A stretch of DNA of 64,000 nucleotides from Methanococcoides sp. AM1 (GTDB lineage Archaea; Halobacteriota; Methanosarcinia; Methanosarcinales; Methanosarcinaceae): the NCBI RefSeq assembly GCF_900774055.1, contig NZ_CAAGSW010000002.1:452162-516161 (forward strand). The letters run 5' to 3'. A program made the position numbers and the translations under genes. The notes under the pieces are model-generated. The model searched no databases. It saw only the letters and a program-made list of their open reading frames with translations, and was not told the DNA's origin. Shown here piece after piece: positions 23,159-31,591 of the stretch. Position 1 is the stretch's first letter, and every line of letters begins with the position of its first letter.

Positions 23159-24184
23159 ATGCAACTAAAATCACTCTACATGCCAGACAGTATTATCCAA
23201 AATGATGAATTTCCAGCCCATGTTACTTGGAACAAGAATGATAATTTAGAGATAACTGTAATTTTGCCAGAAACAATTGAAATTAAAGAAGTGTATAATG
23301 TACCTTCCGAATATATTGAAAATTTAGAATCGTCTTCTGCGAAGTTTGATGAATTTGAAGTAAATGGATATTTAGGCTTTGTTTTTAAGACACGATTGTT
23401 GAATGAATCAAAATCAATTGAAGATGTAGAATTTATTATTAAAGATTTGGATACTTCAAAAACAAAACGTTTTGTCAAACAAATACAGTTGTTCAGACCA
23501 GCAATAGAGTTAATCAAAACACCATCAAATATTGTAATAAAACATGATTCTGAGGATAATTTAATTATTGATGAAAAAATTCACCTTAAAAATTATGGAA
23601 ATGGAACTGCTTTAATCTCGGTGAAGATAGATTCTGAAGATGGATTTAATATGGCAGTTCCTCATGAGATTGATGATTTCAACACAAAAGTACTACATAC
23701 ATTTGAAACTGAGCTAGAGGGTCTGAAATCAGATTATCCAGAACATTCTTCTCTTCTTGATGACTTTTATTCTTTGCTCAAGGAACCAATATCTCTAGAC
23801 AAAGACACTAAAGCGAAAATTGAATCTATTGAATCAAATTTTGTATCAATATTTGAAGAAAACGAAAAATTCCATGAAGGTTTCTCATTGTGTATCTGGA
23901 ATGCCTACATAAAAAATGTTCAACTTGTTACTAAAATAGAAAGCTTCATGAGTTATCTTAATTCCGTAGGTAAAAATAAAATATTATTGCTCAATTCGAT
24001 TGAACTTTTAAAATGCGAAAAAATGGAAGGGAATATAAAACTATTGATAGAAATAACTGACCTCAATTATAACGATTATCCAACAATAGAAATCCCTAGT
24101 ATAGCTATCAATTGTGAAAAGGAATGCAAAGTTCCAATATACTCTTTGTTTGAATGGAATGGTGAATCAGGAGCAGGTGAGTAA
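23159..24184 (+). CDS. Hypothetical protein, beta-rich N-terminal half, unknown function
   Basis: A 341-residue acidic protein. The first 150 residues alternate short hydrophobic strands (HVTWNKNDNLEITVILP, GYLGFVFKTRLL, KRFVKQIQLFRPAIELI) like an immunoglobulin- or arrestin-like sandwich. A segment of about 90 residues is helical (LHTFETELEGLKSDYPEHSS). The end returns to strands. No signal peptide, membrane helix or catalytic motif is visible. The stop TAA (24182-24184) is immediately followed by the ATG of the next gene, so both are made from one message. No family recognised. Confidence 0.65.
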   Translation: MQLKSLYMPDSIIQNDEFPAHVTWNKNDNLEITVILPETIEIKEVYNVPSEYIENLESSSAKFDEFEVNGYLGFVFKTRLLNESKSIEDVEFIIKDLDTSKTKRFVKQIQLFRPAIELIKTPSNIVIKHDSEDNLIIDEKIHLKNYGNGTALISVKIDSEDGFNMAVPHEIDDFNTKVLHTFETELEGLKSDYPEHSSLLDDFYSLLKEPISLDKDTKAKIESIESNFVSIFEENEKFHEGFSLCIWNAYIKNVQLVTKIESFMSYLNSVGKNKILLLNSIELLKCEKMEGNIKLLIEITDLNYNDYPTIEIPSIAINCEKECKVPIYSLFEWNGESGAGE

Positions 24185-25123
24185 ATGTCTTATGAATTGG
24201 CACAAAAATTAACGGACCATGCATTAAAAAATGCTTCAAAAGTATACGACACAATAAGGGGCTCATACAATGTATTCCCACCAGAGATTGTAATTTATTG
24301 CCCTGAAAATATCCAAAAATATTCCATTGTTTTCGAAGCAAAGGGTGGATTTCTACCTAAAAAAATTAAGTTCCCATATGGAGCTGCACGTAGAATCAAA
24401 CTGAGACCACTTCGTGGATTAACAGATTTATCAGATGCAGTCGTTCGGACAACAGATGGATTTGAGCTAAAAACAAAATCAATGGAATCTGAAGATACTT
24501 TCATATTGGACTTGGAATACGATATCCAAGACCCTAACTATATAACTTCTTTAGTTGAGCGACATCATGCAAAAGAAATTCCGAGTACAGATAGTCATGA
24601 ATATTGGATGCATGCTGAATTAAAACATCCGAAAGTACTAAAGACAAAATATGGAAAGCTTGAGTTGCAAGATATTGATTTTAACGTTGACGTTGGCATA
24701 AGTGGTGATATAAATACTGTAATCCCAGATGCATTCAAAAAAGAACTACAAATTGGGGTTGAGATTTTAAAAGAAACAGACCCTCACCGATTCCACCAAC
24801 TTGGTGTAGAGAAAATACAAGCAATGCGTTCTAGGGGTAAGAAGAAAACAGCTGTTGAAGCTCTGGGTGCACTTCAAGAAGTTTTCATACCACAATCATT
24901 CTGCAAATATATAGACGTGGAAAAAGATTTTCATTATTCTGACTGCTTAAGGGGAAATAAATGTCATGACACCGTTCCATGGAATTTAACTTGGCCTAAA
25001 ACAATGAAGGTCATATCAAGAACAGACTTAAACCTTGATAATTTTGCAGCTGAAGGTATTGTGAAATACAATAGACGGAATTTTGTCGATGAGGTCGGAA
25101 AAATTGTAGGATATAAAAAATAA
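24185..25123 (+). CDS. Hypothetical protein, partner of the upstream gene
   Basis: A 312-residue protein beginning directly after the upstream stop codon with no spacer. The first 120 residues are beta-rich with a basic patch (GAARRIKLRPLRG); the middle has HHAKEIPSTDSHEYWMH with clustered His residues. The C-terminal part contains Cys and His residues (QSFCKYIDVEK, SDCLRGNKCHDTVPWN) that could bind a metal, but no zinc finger pattern is complete. No known family. Strict coupling suggests that the two proteins work as a complex. They lie between the PLD/RNase III operon and the serine recombinase. Confidence 0.65.
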   Translation: MSYELAQKLTDHALKNASKVYDTIRGSYNVFPPEIVIYCPENIQKYSIVFEAKGGFLPKKIKFPYGAARRIKLRPLRGLTDLSDAVVRTTDGFELKTKSMESEDTFILDLEYDIQDPNYITSLVERHHAKEIPSTDSHEYWMHAELKHPKVLKTKYGKLELQDIDFNVDVGISGDINTVIPDAFKKELQIGVEILKETDPHRFHQLGVEKIQAMRSRGKKKTAVEALGALQEVFIPQSFCKYIDVEKDFHYSDCLRGNKCHDTVPWNLTWPKTMKVISRTDLNLDNFAAEGIVKYNRRNFVDEVGKIVGYKK

Positions 25124-25227
25124 TATATCCTTCTAATTTTTTACATTTTTCTGAAATTGTTATTCCATTTGCATCTAATATCTTTCAGCTATTTTACATT
25201 TAAATAATAATGTATATATATAAATTC

Positions 25228-25242
25228 AAAGTTATTAACTTT
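25228..25242 (+). promoter_or_regulatory. Palindrome between TATA box and start of the serine recombinase gene
   Basis: AAAGTTA-T-TAACTTT is perfectly symmetric and ends 4 bases before ATG 25247. A TATATATATAAA box lies at about 25212-25223, giving a leaderless transcript. It could be an operator used by the recombinase itself, as in resolvase autoregulation. Confidence 0.55.
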
Positions 25243-25246
25243 TTAT

Positions 25247-25891
25247 ATGAATGTAAAAAGTAAAGTAAAAGCTGGACTCTACATCAGGACATCTACTGAT
25301 AATCAGAGTGAATCGATAGAATTACAGAAAAAAGAATTAAAAAAATACTGTCAAGCTAAAGGATACGAAATCGTTGAAACGTATATTGATTTCGGTTTCA
25401 GCGGTAAGAATACAGAGCGTCCTGCATTTCAGAATATGATACAAGGTGCAGAAATTGGTAAATTTCAAATTCTACTTGTAACCAAGATTGACCGTTTTGC
25501 AAGGTCGATTATTGATTGTCTTATTAATGTTGAAAAACTGGAATCGTATGGAGTTGCATTTGCAGCAACAAGCCAACCTATTGATACATCGTCAGCTATG
25601 GGCAAACTTACACTTCAGATTATGGCCTGCTTTGCGGAATTTGAACGTTCCATCATAAATGAAAGAATGAAGGCTGGAAGAAAAGCTGCTGAGCAAAGAG
25701 GTGTTGTTTGTCATCGACCAAGGAAAGATATTCCCCAAAGGAAGCTTGAAGAACTTGTTGGGAAAGGATTATCTGCCAATGCATGCGGTAAATTCTTTGG
25801 AGTAACTGCTTCGACTATTACACATCGATTGCTTGAATATGGATATGTTTATGAAAACGGAGAGTGGATGAAAAGCTCAGATTCCTTGTAA
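25247..25891 (+). CDS. Serine recombinase (resolvase/invertase family)
   Basis: A 214-residue small serine recombinase. Catalytic Ser 16 lies in LYIRTSTDNQ with Arg 14. Family features follow: DFGFSGKNTERPAFQNM, TKIDRFARSI (conserved Arg residues), the long E-helix (MGKLTLQIMACFAEFERSII) and NERMKAGRKAAEQRG. A C-terminal helix-turn-helix (GLSANACGKFFGVTASTITH) binds the recombination site. Such enzymes resolve dimers or invert segments, and here could keep the element monomeric or move a sub-segment. No clear inverted-repeat pair bounds an invertible block nearby. The gene is clearly intact. Confidence 0.92.
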   Translation: MNVKSKVKAGLYIRTSTDNQSESIELQKKELKKYCQAKGYEIVETYIDFGFSGKNTERPAFQNMIQGAEIGKFQILLVTKIDRFARSIIDCLINVEKLESYGVAFAATSQPIDTSSAMGKLTLQIMACFAEFERSIINERMKAGRKAAEQRGVVCHRPRKDIPQRKLEELVGKGLSANACGKFFGVTASTITHRLLEYGYVYENGEWMKSSDSL

Positions 25892-26031
25892 TCTAAGTAT
25901 TTTTGATTTATTCAGGATGAATCATAGCAGTATGATAATCATTGCGAAGTATTATGCAAGATTTTGCTGGATATTGAAAGGGATTTGAGTTACAGCATAT
26001 GGGAAGTATGATAGTTAGAATGATAAAATCA

Positions 26032-26466
26032 TCATATCCCTTCATCAATGAACCACTTTCTTATGGCATCCTTCGGTTTATCAAAGCCAGCATCTAAAAA
26101 AATAGCACCTGCAATCGCTTCAAGCGTTTCAGCTAACACATGATCACTATTGCCATGATTTTGAATTATTTGGCCTTTTCCTAATCTTAGAAAAGGTTCG
26201 ATCTTAAGTTTACGGGCAGCATTTGAAAGTCCTTTCTTTTTCTCAAGTTTAATACGTGCAGGAGTTATTGTCCCCCCACTTCTTTTCCCAGATCCCATTA
26301 ACATCTCTGTTAAGGCAAGCTTTATTACAACATCTCCAACTGTTCGAAATTCATTTTGATCCTTGCATAGATGTTCATTTGAATATGCTCGTGTCGTAAG
26401 TGCTTGGATTAATAGTTCTTTATTACTGAAATGGTATCCAAGAATTTCTTCTATATTGCCCGTCAT
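26032..26466 (-). CDS. Second RNase III-domain protein, end of the helicase/RM run
   Basis: A 144-residue RNase III fold without dsRNA-binding domain. Family segments are NEFRTVGDVVIKLAL and AETLEAIAGAIFLDAGF. Asp 45 and Glu 116 match catalytic Asp 45 and Glu 117 of E. coli RNase III; the Glu 41 position is Arg 41 and Asp 114 is Glu 113. It shares with the protein encoded at 20911-21384 the loss of the first Glu and the Asp-to-Glu change, but otherwise they are diverged. It is the last gene of a minus-strand run with type III Mod/Res and Mrr-type genes, 66 bases after the zinc-ribbon gene. Confidence 0.78.
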   Translation of the reverse strand: MTGNIEEILGYHFSNKELLIQALTTRAYSNEHLCKDQNEFRTVGDVVIKLALTEMLMGSGKRSGGTITPARIKLEKKKGLSNAARKLKIEPFLRLGKGQIIQNHGNSDHVLAETLEAIAGAIFLDAGFDKPKDAIRKWFIDEGI

Positions 26467-26531
26467 GCATCACCTGTTACGAATTAAATGATATTAACAT
26501 ATCAAACCAAAAGGAAAACCACTTTGTTATT

Positions 26532-27353
26532 TCAATCACTTCTTAAATGATATGACTCATCAATATTCTTCATTTTTGTCCTTTTCAAAATCGAACGACA
26601 CTTTTGACAAAAGGGATCTTGGGTAAATTCACTTTTAGAAATAATCTCTTTGCATTTTGTACAAACAAATACAACTTTCTCTTTTTCGATTTTCTTCAAT
26701 GATGTTTCCGTTTTGATGTTTATACACGTCTCAAAAATAGGTATAATTACTTGCAGTTTATGTTTGAAGATTTCATCATCATTTTGAAATTTAGTAGATA
26801 CAAGTTCTATATTTGGTGTTTCAATAGGATGTGATGTTCCTTTAACTTGCATTAAATTCAATCCTCTTTTTCGAATTTCATCTACTTTTATGAACATCTC
26901 TTCTATTGAATCATTATCCAGTTTGTTTGATTGTATTAGAAACTCCTGCTTGTAATCAGGTCGTTGACTAAAATGATTATTTTTTATTTTACTGTTTACT
27001 TTTGTTGAAAATGAATCATCCAATTGACTTATTTTCTCAAGAAGATAGTTTTTTTCGCTGTTGTGAAACTCATGAAGGATATTTTTCAATTTTTTCACAC
27101 TATTTAATGTATTGGCATCAAGCCCGATTACCACATTTTGTTCATCGTCATCGATTGAAACATAAATGTTTGGTTCCATCCGGTTCTTTGCCTCATTCAT
27201 ACTTCTCTCCGAAGGTAGTGGTAGCATCAACCATTCTTCTTTAGAGATCCATTCTGAGATTATTTCATTATCATCTTCAACGTGCTTTACAAGATTGTCA
27301 CCAAGTACATCTTGTGCAATCTGATAGAGTTGAACATATCTTTGAATCTTCAT
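26532..27353 (-). CDS. Hypothetical protein with C-terminal zinc ribbon
   Basis: A 273-residue protein. The N-terminal 200 residues are mixed alpha/beta with no known motif (SIDDDEQNVVIGLDANTLNS, then helices). A zinc ribbon lies near the C-terminus (CTKC and CQKC separated by about 17 residues). ATG 27353 overlaps the Mrr-type gene stop as ATGA and is preceded by GGTGAT at good spacing, so it is chosen over a start 21 bases upstream. Coupling with the Mrr-type gene indicates a joint role. Possibly a nucleic-acid-sensing accessory of the restriction module. Confidence 0.68.
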   Translation of the reverse strand: MKIQRYVQLYQIAQDVLGDNLVKHVEDDNEIISEWISKEEWLMLPLPSERSMNEAKNRMEPNIYVSIDDDEQNVVIGLDANTLNSVKKLKNILHEFHNSEKNYLLEKISQLDDSFSTKVNSKIKNNHFSQRPDYKQEFLIQSNKLDNDSIEEMFIKVDEIRKRGLNLMQVKGTSHPIETPNIELVSTKFQNDDEIFKHKLQVIIPIFETCINIKTETSLKKIEKEKVVFVCTKCKEIISKSEFTQDPFCQKCRSILKRTKMKNIDESYHLRSD

Positions 27354-28366
27354 TCCTCTATCACCAAACTCCATATTCTTTTTAGCGGTAACTCTGCTTT
27401 AAGTTCATCATCAAACCGTTCATAATACTTGAAAATTTCAGCAAGTATGTTTCCCTGATCCCACAATCTTGTTGTGAAAAATGCATTTTTAGCTTCCTGT
27501 TTTGCAGCAGAGTTAAATCCACCCCATGAAACTAAGAGAGCTTGGTCAGCCCCAACAGTTGACATTACGCCTTGTAGTTCCCTGAGTATCTTCACATCTA
27601 CTGGAGAATATGATGATTTCACTTGCACACATATCCTTGGATTTTCAAAGCCTAATGGACCTGATGCTGCAAGTATATCAATCCCACCATCTCTTCCCGG
27701 TGGTGAAACCCTCGTAATGTATCCCTGTGCCTTTAGAATTTCATCAACAAGTCTTGCTAGACCATGTCCTTTGAATTTTGATTCAATATACTTTACAATT
27801 TGATCCCTGGAATAATCCTCAATATCAATAGTTTCTTCTTGATCATTTTCCGTTTCAATTTGTGGCACTTCATTGCTTGTTCCTTTTGGTTGTACTTCCC
27901 CTTTCAGAAGCTTCATAACACGGTTTTTAGCATCATTTCTCTGGATTTTACACACCGTCATGAACGCACCAAGAGAATATAGAATATCTTGGTCAAAAGC
28001 AGATCTTGGAAGTGTTTTCAACCATTTCACAGGCCTGATGTGTCTTACATTATCAGACAATTCTTTGTAAGTGTAATTCCCATCTATCTTTCCAATAGCA
28101 ATTGATGATTCAGTTTTCAGAGGAAGTGCTACCAAGTCACCAATTTGCATCTCTCGGACAAATCTCCATATTTGTCCAACTTCATTGCCTGCTTTGTTCT
28201 TACTAGCATCGGGATATTCTTCTCTATAGATTTGATATAACTCATCTCTACTTTTGACGCTGGAAAGGTCTGGAAATTCATTCCAGCCTATTGTGACGAC
28301 ATTTTCTTCTAAAGCTACCTGTTCCTGTTCCCCGTGACTACCTGCTCTTACTAACCAAAAACTCAA
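27350..28366 (-). CDS. Mrr-type restriction endonuclease with N-terminal reader-like domain
   Basis: A 338-residue protein. The N-terminal 140 residues (MSFWLVRAGSHGEQEQVAL, VTIGWNEFPDL, IGDLVALPL, YSLGAFMTVCKI) resemble PUA/EVE-like or other modified-base reader modules. The C-terminal Mrr_cat nuclease has GRDGGIDILAASGPLG and CVQVKSSYSPVD, giving the Asp and Gln-x-Lys core. Mrr-type enzymes cut DNA that carries foreign methylation. It follows the Res gene by 30 bases and is coupled to the zinc-ribbon gene. The domain pair suggests type IV restriction complementing the adjacent type III modification system. Confidence 0.82.
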   Translation of the reverse strand: MSFWLVRAGSHGEQEQVALEENVVTIGWNEFPDLSSVKSRDELYQIYREEYPDASKNKAGNEVGQIWRFVREMQIGDLVALPLKTESSIAIGKIDGNYTYKELSDNVRHIRPVKWLKTLPRSAFDQDILYSLGAFMTVCKIQRNDAKNRVMKLLKGEVQPKGTSNEVPQIETENDQEETIDIEDYSRDQIVKYIESKFKGHGLARLVDEILKAQGYITRVSPPGRDGGIDILAASGPLGFENPRICVQVKSSYSPVDVKILRELQGVMSTVGADQALLVSWGGFNSAAKQEAKNAFFTTRLWDQGNILAEIFKYYERFDDELKAELPLKRIWSLVIEE

Positions 28367-28396
28367 TTAGTTTCCCCCCTATTCACTAAATCAACA

Positions 28397-31300
28397 TCAT
28401 AATTTATCGTCAAGCATCTTGCTAACATATTTCTCTCCTTCTTCAAGGAAGAAAATATGATTTTCTTCATATTTATTACGAGAATTTGTATGGAATATCG
28501 TTTGTACTTCTCTAAATGGTGTTCCAGATATAATGTAAGAATCCAATACAATTTTCTGTTTTACTCCACGTTCTTCTAATTTTTCGGCAAGAATGCTTTC
28601 AATATTCTTTATATATTCGTGAAGTTTTATTTTTTCATCTTCAAAACCATTATCATACATTTTTGCTAATCCTTTAGGATCTGCAAAAATAATGTGTTGT
28701 TTATCATTCTTTTTTATCCATACAATGAAATCAGGATAGTAATTGAGCGTCTCAACAAAGAATCCAACACCTTTTCGAGGAATGTTCCTGAGAACAAACA
28801 GTTCCTGTTGTTCGGAAAATTTGGATTTGTTCTGCTGAACGTACTTTTTTAAATGCAAAAGGAATTCATTTTCACCTTTGTTTAAGCTATCTGGAACAAT
28901 CTTGTATTTTGGAGAATTACTTTCATCTTTGACAAACAAAGGTTGATACAGGTGTTTTTCGAAGTAAACGTTTGGAACATATTGAACTTCGTCTCCTGCA
29001 TACAACTCTTCAAAGCTTTCTTTTCTTAGATTTTCTTTCAGAGAATTAATCGCATCAATGATCTCCACATCGTTTTCATTGACTGTTACTCTAAAATTCC
29101 TGAACTCAAAATTACCATTTGATTCGGTGATAGGAACAGCATCAATATTTGATTTAGTCCAGACATTTCTATGGCGATTGTGAACGCTTTGTAGATATTT
29201 CTTCAAGATTGACACAACAATCTCTTCAAGATGCCAAACGTCTTCAAATTTAGTAGGAGTTATATCATCATCCGGACATTTCAAGAAATATGTATTTTCA
29301 TTCCGTTCGATTATTTCACGGAGCACTTCTTTTGAAAAGATCATGTTGTTCCATGACTTTGCAACTTTAAACTCAAGAAGTGAGAAATATATTCGTGACC
29401 AATCAAGTAAGTCAAGATATTTATGTTCGATTACTTTTGCTTTTGTTTCAGATTGAGCACCTATGCCACGGTTTTCCTGACTTTCAATTATCTCAATCTT
29501 GGGCATGAGGTCAACTTCAACCTGTTTAATATTTTCATCGGCTTTTACTTCAAAGAAGTCTTCTTTTCTAAACCTCTTTTTATCGACATATGGGATTAAT
29601 AGATCTTCTTTCAGATATCCGGTGTTAAGTTTTATCGGAACTGGAATATCTACATAATTTTCAGAAGGCAAACCTTCGTTTTCAAGATATTCCTTGAATT
29701 GATCCATATAATTTGCTTCAATCCCGAAGATATTGAGCTTTTCAAGAACATGCAAACTCTCAGGTGCATATTCATCCACCGCTTTGCTTCTCTTTAGCGA
29801 ATGGTTTTTCCCTCGTAATCGTACACCACGACCAAAAAGCTGGATTATTTGTGTTCCTTCACTTTTTCCAATGTTGAGAAGTCCCATATTTGAAACTCTC
29901 CAGGAATTCCACCCTTCTATGAATTTCTTTGCTCCGATGAGCACATTTATGTTTGAATTTTTCTTATTAATATCATTAAACAAGGAAGTTCCCATTTCAT
30001 CTTTGTTTGTATTTATACCAGCCTTCTCAGCGAGTTTCAGGAACTGTGCGTCATCTCCTATGTTTATAACACCAAAATATTCCCCTAAACCACATTTTAG
30101 TGCAATCTCGCCTGCAGCATTCTTTATGTTGAAGAGGTATAATGGTGCTTTATTTTCGCTGTGAAAAATACGCTTGAGGACATCTTTAAAGATAACTTCC
30201 GGAGTGTAACCACCATCTCGTAAGTATCCAAGTCGTTGTTCAGGATATGTTGGCAAGAATATGTCTCTGTCGTTTTTATCTTTAAGGCCTGAATTCCCCG
30301 AGAGTATCTTTTTGATATTATCTACAGTCCAATTCTCTTTATTGTTGAGTGCAAGATCGAAGAATTTTATAACTTCGAGTATGTCTGATTGGTTTTGTTT
30401 TCCCTGAACTTTACTCCCTACAAATACCCATAGTGGATCTTCGATATTGTATTCTTCAATTTCATCAAAATATTTTTCAAAAACAACCTTTTGTTCGTAT
30501 AATGTGAGAAGATTAGCGAGCATTACTAAGTGTTTAGTCGGTTCAGAATATTTTGAATCTTTAAGATTCAGTATACTGAACTCTTTACCATATCCATCAC
30601 TATGGAAGTAGCGGTAGGAATAATCAAAGATAATTGATTTCCCATATTTGTGAAGCAAATCAAGTGAATCTTTTTTATTTGCTGCAGCAACAGCTTGCCC
30701 GAATGTTGCACTGTATTCAAAAGCAAATCCTTCTTTTGACAGCTCTTCTCGGAAGTATTTCCATTTATTTCCACCTGAACCTTTGTGACCCTCATCAACA
30801 AATATGAGGTTTTTCTGCCCAAAGCTTTCAATGTCTATAGTTACTCCCTGACCTTTCTTCTCGTCTGTAAGCTTGTGAATATCAATAACCTTTACCACAT
30901 TATGTCCAGCGTACTGAGACATGGGACCAATGTTCTGGGAACGGAAGAGTTCACATGGAATGCTACTTTTTTGCATTTCTTCGATGTGCTGTTTAGAAAG
31001 GGATTCGGTGGGAGTAACTAATAGTATGTTGTCAAGTTCTATTTTGTTTGGCCCTTGATTATACTTCATAAACTGAAGATAATTTATGTGCAACAAGAAA
31101 GTCTTTCCTGCTCCTGTTGCCATCCAGAATGCCAATTTTTTAAGATCTTTCTTGACAAAACTAGGATTAAAATCTTTGTTTTTCTTTCTGGAATGAATAA
31201 ATTCTTCTGGACTTGGGGTTAGCCCGTTCATCAGTTTAATGGGATCATCGAAATAGCGGTCTAGATATATCTCAGTGAAAAGAACGGAAAGGTATTGGAA

Positions 31301-31588
31301 ATATTTCAACCGTATAGGTGTCTCTTGCTTGATATTGATGTAATCCACATACTCTTTAATATTGGAGTCATACTCTTCGAGTTTCGTTCTTAAATGTGAA
31401 TTAATGCTCTTTTGGGAATAAAGTACATTGAAGACGTAACTTCTACCCTCATCATCAAAACCATCCTCTACATTTTTTAGTATCTTTTGAAACTCATCAA
31501 AATTCTCCATCCCAAATAATTTGTTCATATAATTGTTGAGCACGAGATAATCATCGAGTCGAACTTTCTTATTATTAGCTGGAACCAA
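28397..31588 (-). CDS. Type III restriction enzyme, Res subunit (helicase-nuclease)
   Basis: A 1063-residue superfamily 2 helicase. Motif I WMATGAGKT is at residues 155-163, motif II is DEGH (LIFVDEGHKGSGG) in place of DEAH, and motif VI is QLFGRGVRLRG. The C-terminal 150 residues contain the nuclease segment YYPDFIVWIKKNDKQHIIFA followed by DPKGLAK, a PD-(D/E)XK arrangement with Asp in place of Glu. Res with two Mod subunits cuts DNA lacking proper methylation after ATP-driven sliding. It starts 3 bases after Mod. The gene is full length and intact. Confidence 0.9.
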   Translation of the reverse strand: MVPANNKKVRLDDYLVLNNYMNKLFGMENFDEFQKILKNVEDGFDDEGRSYVFNVLYSQKSINSHLRTKLEEYDSNIKEYVDYINIKQETPIRLKYFQYLSVLFTEIYLDRYFDDPIKLMNGLTPSPEEFIHSRKKNKDFNPSFVKKDLKKLAFWMATGAGKTFLLHINYLQFMKYNQGPNKIELDNILLVTPTESLSKQHIEEMQKSSIPCELFRSQNIGPMSQYAGHNVVKVIDIHKLTDEKKGQGVTIDIESFGQKNLIFVDEGHKGSGGNKWKYFREELSKEGFAFEYSATFGQAVAAANKKDSLDLLHKYGKSIIFDYSYRYFHSDGYGKEFSILNLKDSKYSEPTKHLVMLANLLTLYEQKVVFEKYFDEIEEYNIEDPLWVFVGSKVQGKQNQSDILEVIKFFDLALNNKENWTVDNIKKILSGNSGLKDKNDRDIFLPTYPEQRLGYLRDGGYTPEVIFKDVLKRIFHSENKAPLYLFNIKNAAGEIALKCGLGEYFGVINIGDDAQFLKLAEKAGINTNKDEMGTSLFNDINKKNSNINVLIGAKKFIEGWNSWRVSNMGLLNIGKSEGTQIIQLFGRGVRLRGKNHSLKRSKAVDEYAPESLHVLEKLNIFGIEANYMDQFKEYLENEGLPSENYVDIPVPIKLNTGYLKEDLLIPYVDKKRFRKEDFFEVKADENIKQVEVDLMPKIEIIESQENRGIGAQSETKAKVIEHKYLDLLDWSRIYFSLLEFKVAKSWNNMIFSKEVLREIIERNENTYFLKCPDDDITPTKFEDVWHLEEIVVSILKKYLQSVHNRHRNVWTKSNIDAVPITESNGNFEFRNFRVTVNENDVEIIDAINSLKENLRKESFEELYAGDEVQYVPNVYFEKHLYQPLFVKDESNSPKYKIVPDSLNKGENEFLLHLKKYVQQNKSKFSEQQELFVLRNIPRKGVGFFVETLNYYPDFIVWIKKNDKQHIIFADPKGLAKMYDNGFEDEKIKLHEYIKNIESILAEKLEERGVKQKIVLDSYIISGTPFREVQTIFHTNSRNKYEENHIFFLEEGEKYVSKMLDDKL

Positions 31589-31591
31589 GTC

